Made by a program: the position numbers and the translations under genes
Origin: Tieghemiomyces parasiticus
Taxonomy: Eukaryota; Kickxellomycota; Dimargaritomycetes; Dimargaritales; Dimargaritaceae
Length of the DNA stretch: 13,235 nucleotides
Reading direction: 5' to 3'
NCBI GenBank assembly: GCA_027575765.1
Contig: JANBPT010001157.1
Coordinates: 1 to 13,235, forward strand
Notes under the pieces: model-generated
The model's database searches: none
The model's input: the letters and a program-made list of their open reading frames with translations, nothing else
Told to the model about the DNA's origin: nothing
Shown here: positions 8,906 through 13,235 of the stretch, piece after piece
Layout of the letters: each line of letters begins with the position of its first letter
How positions within the stretch are numbered: position 1 is the stretch's first letter

Positions 8906-11149
8906 ATGGTTGATTCGGCGGCACAGCAGTCCCTCAGGTCACCAGCAGCCCACATCGGGTATGGGGCTATTCAGATCGATAGCCACTCTGATACTAGAGG
9001 GGCCTCCACCGCCACCTGTGGTAAGTTTATTGCGTATTAGCACAGCGGCATACCGTCCCGTTTCTTATCGCCTAGCGACCACTGCCAAAGGCTGATGCGT
9101 ATGGAGCTCCCGTCGGCCTTCATGGCCACTAGCGCGCCAGTCTTACTCCAGCCCGTGCAGGCTGCGCTGCAGCGTTCGACTGGGTGTGGGCCTTGCCGCC
9201 GCCCTCTGGCCTCGACCCCATAGCACACCGACCGGCGAAACCCACTACCGGGCCTAGGCTTACTAACCAGCTGTACGCACTCCTCGCATCATTCCCAACC
9301 CCTCCGCCCCTCGTGCAACCCGGTCTGACCTCGCTGCCCACTTCCCTACGCTGCTTGTGACTTCCTCCGCGATCCGGGCCACGCGGCCTCTGTCCTAAAT
9401 CTGAATCTTCTGCCGTCCACGTCGCCCTGAACCTGGTGACTAATCCCCTCCGCCCGGCTGACCCTTCGCCCCTTCCCACCTGCCCTGCTCCTGGCCCCGA
9501 GGGTCACACCACCCTGCCCCGCATCCTCGTCTGCTAACTTGGACCCTTGATCCCTTCGACATGGGCCAGAGCCCACACCCGTGCCGTCCTACGTCCGCGG
9601 GCTCCGATGGCTCGAGCGGATCCCCGGACTACAGCTGCTCCCGGCAGTGGCCGTCACGATCCTTCTGTGGAATCTGCCCATCTATCCGGCCAGTATGGAC
9701 CCGACGGGCCCACGAATCCTCAGCGTGTACGCTGGCATGATCGTGGCCGTCATGACCACCTCCTACGAACTGTCCGTGCTCATCCTCCTGACCCTCGCCT
9801 TCCTCACCGTGACCCAGAACCTACAATGCCACACCCGCGACGGAAGGCCGCTGGCTTGTAATCGATGTGGGACCTCACGCTCCGCCGGTCTACCGTCGAC
9901 CTACTCACCTCTTGCAACCGTCGACGGGGGTATCTACGAGTGTGACGGGCTGAGTGGGGCTTTCGATGTGGCTATATCGGGGTTTGTCAACAAGATTAAC
10001 TGGTTGGTTTTTTGCGCCTTCCACATCGGCAAGGCCGTCATGCTGACCGGCCTGGGCCAGCGCATCGGGTTCGGCCTGCTGCGCGCCATGAGTGGGTCAG
10101 TGCTCAGTTTGGGCTACGCCTTCTGTCTGGTGGAGCTGGCCCTGGCGCCGTTCGTACCGAGCAACACGGCGCGCGGCGGAGGCATTATCTACCCCATTGT
10201 CATCTCGGTGATCCAGGCGCTTAACGTCGACCAAACTCACAATGCGGCCACGGCGCGGTTCCTGGTATTCACAGCGGCGCAGGCCAACCTCATCAGTTCG
10301 TCGTTTTACATCACGGGTATGGCCGGCAACCCGCTGCTCGCCCACCGCGCCCACACCGTGTTTGACATCGAGTGGGATTTTAGCCGCTGGTTCGTGGGTA
10401 ATTTGGGCCCCGGGTTGACCATCCTCGCCATCACCCCGCTCCTCACCTACGCCTTGTTTCGCCCTAGGCTGGACCCCGAGATGGCCCAGATGGCCATTGC
10501 GCACCGCAGCAGCGAACTCAAGCCGTTCTCACGTGCCGAAGCCCAATTGTGCGTTATCCTGCTGACCGCTCTGGTGGCCTGGGTGACGACCCCGTGGACC
10601 GGCGTGGACAGCACCGTGGTGGCCTTCTTGGCCTTCGCCCTGGTCGTTGTCACTGAAATATTGCCGTGGCGCGAGGTGTTAGCCAACCACACCGCGTGGG
10701 ACACTCTATTTTGGCTGGGCAGCTTCATCATCTTGGCCCAGCAGCTCAACGAATTCGGCGTGTCGGCGTGGCTTGGCGGCGTACTGTCGTACCGACTGGA
10801 CGGCCTCGGCCCATGGTCCGCGCTCTGGGCCCTGGCCGTGATTTATGCCGCCACGATGTACCTCTTCTCATCCATGACGAGTCACATCATGGCGCTCAGT
10901 GCCCCGCTACTCATGGCTGCCGCCGACCTCGGGTGCCCCCCGCTACCAGCTATCGCCATCGTGAGCTACCTCGGCCCGCTGAGCGCCTGCGTGACCAATT
11001 ATAGTACGGGGGTGCTCAGTATGTATTTTAGCGAGAAGTACATTGAGCGGTCCGCCTGGTTCCGTCTCGGCTTGATGATGTTGGTGGTATACATCGCGGT
11101 TTACGCCACGGTGGGCGCAGCATGGTGGAAAATACTCCAGTGGTATTAA
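8906..11149 (+). CDS. DASS/SLC13-type dicarboxylate carrier (2-oxoglutarate/malate type), two exons
   Basis: Polytopic carrier of the divalent anion:Na+ symporter family, closest in pattern to bacterial YflS-type and plastid DiT1-type 2-oxoglutarate/malate translocators. It is modelled as 8906-9020 joined to 9570-11149, 564 aa. The main exon is open from a stop at 9548 but has no ATG before the first membrane segment. The small exon (ATG 8906, donor gtaagt at 9021) joins in phase to the acceptor at 9569, which follows a tgctaac branch point. Markers: LVFCAFHIGKA (184-194), LTGLGQRIGFG (197-207), PSNTARGGGIIYP (235-247), first substrate/Na+ motif SNT at 236-238, MAGNPLL (289-295), TAWDTLFW (413-420), SSMTSHIMALSA (472-483) in place of the second SNT, and NYSTG (515-519). 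There are about eleven to twelve hydrophobic segments. An insert near 122-172 carries four cysteines. The hydrophilic N-terminus (about 1-58) is not a clear mitochondrial presequence. Membrane and substrate are inferred. Confidence 0.87.
9021..9569 (+). other. Proposed 549-nt intron of the carrier gene
   Basis: It begins gtaagt and ends gggccag, with tgctaac about 35 nt before the end. It is three to four times longer than the other introns here and very C-rich. I tested an early acceptor (cctag, about 9074), but it brings an in-frame TGA within seven codons. A 5'-UTR or alternative exon inside it is possible. Minus-strand open frames at 9129-9576 reflect high GC content. Confidence 0.6.
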
Positions 11150-11940
11150 TTTCAACCTGCGTAGCTTTTATTGTCATTTTTCCCAGAGCACTATATGCTA
11201 ATGATTTTTTGTCATTTTATGCTATCTGGTAACACAACTACTGATTAGCCCAGAGTGGGCCTGCGCAAATTTCTGATATCATCTCGACATTCTACAATGC
11301 TGTGTATGGGAATCGAGTGGCTCGGGACGCCGTGTGATCTAGTGGTGGCACCATATTCAGGAAACTCAGGTCCCACAATTAAATTATCCCTTCAGGTCTC
11401 GGTTGGATATGGGGGGGGGGCGTGCACGTAGACAACCAGCTGGTACACATCAGCCACGCCAGAGCCTGACCTTCCGGACGTTGAGCTCTAAGCACAAGCA
11501 GCTGCACCACATAAGCTATTGGCGTAATGGCGATGGCCAGTCCGATGACCAGCCCCTATTATTTCTTTCCGGCGTCACCCCACCTTTCCGAGTGACTGGC
11601 CCCTGGATATTAGGGAGGTTGACATTGGGGGTAACATCGTCACGATACTATGCTAGAGACACCAAGTGTCAATGACATCAAGGCCGTAAACCACCTGCTT
11701 CCCTACTGATTGGAGCCGGAGCGATATCGTGTGAATCGAACTGGTTTAATCTCACTCTGGCAGTATTAAGGAGAGAGATTTTTTTTGGCCAAAAGTATCT
11801 AGGGGGTTACCCGATGCCATCATAGTTTCCAGCGCGGTCGTCGATGGCGGAAATGAATGGGGGGGGGACTCGGAGTCAACGGACCCAAATACCTCAGGTT
11901 CCGAAAAAAACCAGCTCGGCCACCGCTGGCGGACCCCATA
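11150..11940. other. Intergenic stretch with homopolymers and one short hydrophobic open frame
   Basis: No recognised gene. G10 lies at 11411-11420, T8 at 11779-11786 and G9 at 11859-11867. On the minus strand a 58-codon frame (11555-11379) begins exactly after an AG (aataatag) and opens GLVIGLAIAITPIAYVVQLL, which looks like a membrane helix, ending in a proline-rich tail made partly by the G10 run. It has no early ATG and I found no convincing partner exons, so I do not call it a gene. The carrier's 3' end is followed by T-rich sequence. Confidence 0.6.
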
Positions 11941-12165
11941 TTTGAGTTCCTTCGCCGCTACCTATACTGCGCCTTTAAATTATAATTTGCCACGCTTGCC
12001 ACCCAACAGACACTCATCTGGACTCCACTGCTGCCTCTTGCGAGTATCACTTTATCTCTTGTCACGCTTGTGGTACCCATTCCGGCCGCCCCTCGACCCA
12101 CTTTATTATTATTTTTACCTCCACGACCAGCGCATTCGCCTTGAACATCCCACGCTCACAGCCCA
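11941..12165 (+). promoter_or_regulatory. Pyrimidine-rich leader/promoter of the Rab24-like gene
   Basis: C/T-rich on the sense strand, with AT-rich pieces (tttaaattataattt near 11972 and ttattattattttta near 12103) that could serve as core promoter elements. The same strand bias precedes the other genes. An open frame at 11942-12208 overlaps the GTPase start in another frame, begins from TTG and resembles nothing known. Confidence 0.45.
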
Positions 12166-13235
12166 ATGTTACAAGCTAGCCATCGGGTGGAGGCCAACGT
12201 CGTCCTAGTCGGATGCGGTGGCATTGGAAAGTCGTCCCTTATCTACCGGTACGCCAATGGCCGGCTGGACAGTAAAGTAAGCGCTACCTCGACTCTGGAT
12301 TCCACTGGAGAATGACTTCGATAGCCTTAAGGCACCGCAGGTCGCAAAGTGGCCCTGGCTACTGAGAGGCACAGGCCTCGGACTTCAGTCACCTTTGTAT
12401 TTTGCAACCTAACCATCAGTTACTATCATATTCTTCACACTAATTCGACCTGAAATAGGCCGTGCCGTCTGGTCTCGACATCACCACCAAGGATTTGAAC
12501 ACGTCCCCGTGTCGGGTGGTGCTACGGGTTTGGGTAGGTTACGGGCCGCCGTCTGCTGGCCAGTGAGAGGGCTCTTGGTGCCTCCACAACCCATTAAACC
12601 CTGCTAACTTCGTTTTACTATATATTACCCGTTTCGTCTATACTTCACGACCTGGCAGGACATCAATGGCGTCAACCAGTAAGTGGTAGCTTTTCATTCG
12701 ATGCCGATTCTCGCCCTTGAGACTAGTCCTGAGCCCAACTTCAGTAACTAACTGGCTTGTTTATATTGTGTTCACCTTATTGCAGACCGGGCAACAAGAC
12801 CCGCCTGAACGACAAGAATGCTTTCGCTGCCGTGCTCTGCTACGATCTGACCGATATCCGTACCCTTTTTCACGTGGTCAATTGGATCGAGGAGATTCGC
12901 TCAACGACCCCGGACTGTGTACTCTACTTATGCGGCCTCCGAAACGACCGTGTGGCTCGCAAAGACGACGACGACCCACCGGCCGATTCACCGACACAAA
13001 CCACTTCTTCGACTTCCGTCTCACCCAACGAACTGCACCACTACCACCGGTGGGCACTAACGCGTCACCATCGCCCTGGCTACTTCAGCGCCCTTCGCGA
13101 GTTCTGCCTCAAGTACGATGTTAGTGGGGTCTACGAAACATCCGCCGTGACGGGCGCGAACGTCCAGGCGCTGTTCACTGAAATTGTCAGCGAATGGATC
13201 GCACGGTACTCGGACCAGTGTAACATCGACCGGAC
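12166..13235 (+). CDS. Divergent Rab24-like small GTPase, four exons, 3' end cut by window
   Basis: Exons are 12166-12276, 12459-12533, 12659-12678 and 12786-13235 onward, all GT-AG and in phase; 218 codons are visible. The P-loop is intact (GCGGIGKS, 16-23). Switch I is altered: VPSGLDI (39-45) stands where Rabs have the STIG(I/V)DF stretch, so the Mg-binding Thr is missing. G3 is WDINGVN (62-68): DxxG is kept, but Val67 replaces the catalytic Gln. From that Asp to CYDLTD the spacing equals ordinary Rabs with no gap, which supports the splicing. IYLCG/TKSD of Rab24 corresponds to LYLCGLRND (115-123), and AAVLCYDLTD (83-92) also matches Rab24. G5 is canonical (YETSAVTGANVQALF, 185-199). An insert with DDDDPP and a Ser/Thr run (about 128-165) separates G4 and G5. 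Rab24 acts in autophagy in animals; the same role here is inference. Any C-terminal prenylation cysteines lie outside the window. Confidence 0.82.

Noticed and set aside
9021..9074. Short 54-nt intron instead of the 549-nt one in the carrier gene
   Set aside because: The resulting frame meets TGA within seven codons.
11700..11780. T-loop-like GTTCGATTC on the minus strand, possible tRNA
   Set aside because: The flanking bases do not pair into a T stem and no acceptor or anticodon arm could be folded.

Overview
The window looks like nuclear DNA of a fungus. Three of its four solid genes or gene parts are split by short introns (107-182 nt) with GT-AG ends and CTAAC/CTAAT-like branch points. 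The ESCRT-III subunit carries the fungal-style segment LGQAGTVG after EITDG, which animal CHMP3 lacks. Intergenic DNA is long and lower in GC than the exons. A Rab24-type GTPase, absent from budding yeast, and a DASS-type dicarboxylate carrier hint at an early-diverging, zygomycete-type lineage, but that is a guess.

Layout. Positions 1-2682 hold no gene I can name. They contain a (CT)13 microsatellite, two weak candidate minus-strand exons (9-81 and 548-615) and a pyrimidine-rich block at 1723-2040 that looks like a promoter without a recognised gene. Positions 2683-4061 (minus) are VPS24/CHMP3 in six exons, 222 aa. Positions 4062-4694 are a shared divergent promoter. Positions 4695-6107 (plus) are TRM12/TYW2, a wybutosine-synthesis enzyme, intronless as modelled. 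Positions 6108-8905 are about 2.8 kb of mostly unexplained DNA; the last part is the pyrimidine-rich upstream region of the next gene. Positions 8906-11149 (plus) are a divalent-anion:Na+ symporter (DASS) of the 2-oxoglutarate/malate type, whose start codon I place in a small first exon before a 549-nt intron. Positions 11150-12165 are intergenic with long G runs. From 12166 to the right edge (plus) is a divergent Rab24-like GTPase, cut off by the window end.

The genes do not form a pathway. VPS24 (endosomal sorting, vacuolar delivery) and the Rab24-like protein (autophagy-type traffic in animals) share a broad endolysosomal theme. TRM12 modifies tRNA-Phe and the carrier moves dicarboxylates. 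The main oddities are the GTPase (Q-to-V in switch II, degenerate G4, acidic/Ser-Thr insert, 20-nt microexon) and the carrier (four-cysteine insertion loop, altered second SNT motif, bacterial/plastid-type family in an apparent fungus). I found no mobile element, rRNA, tRNA or CRISPR array.
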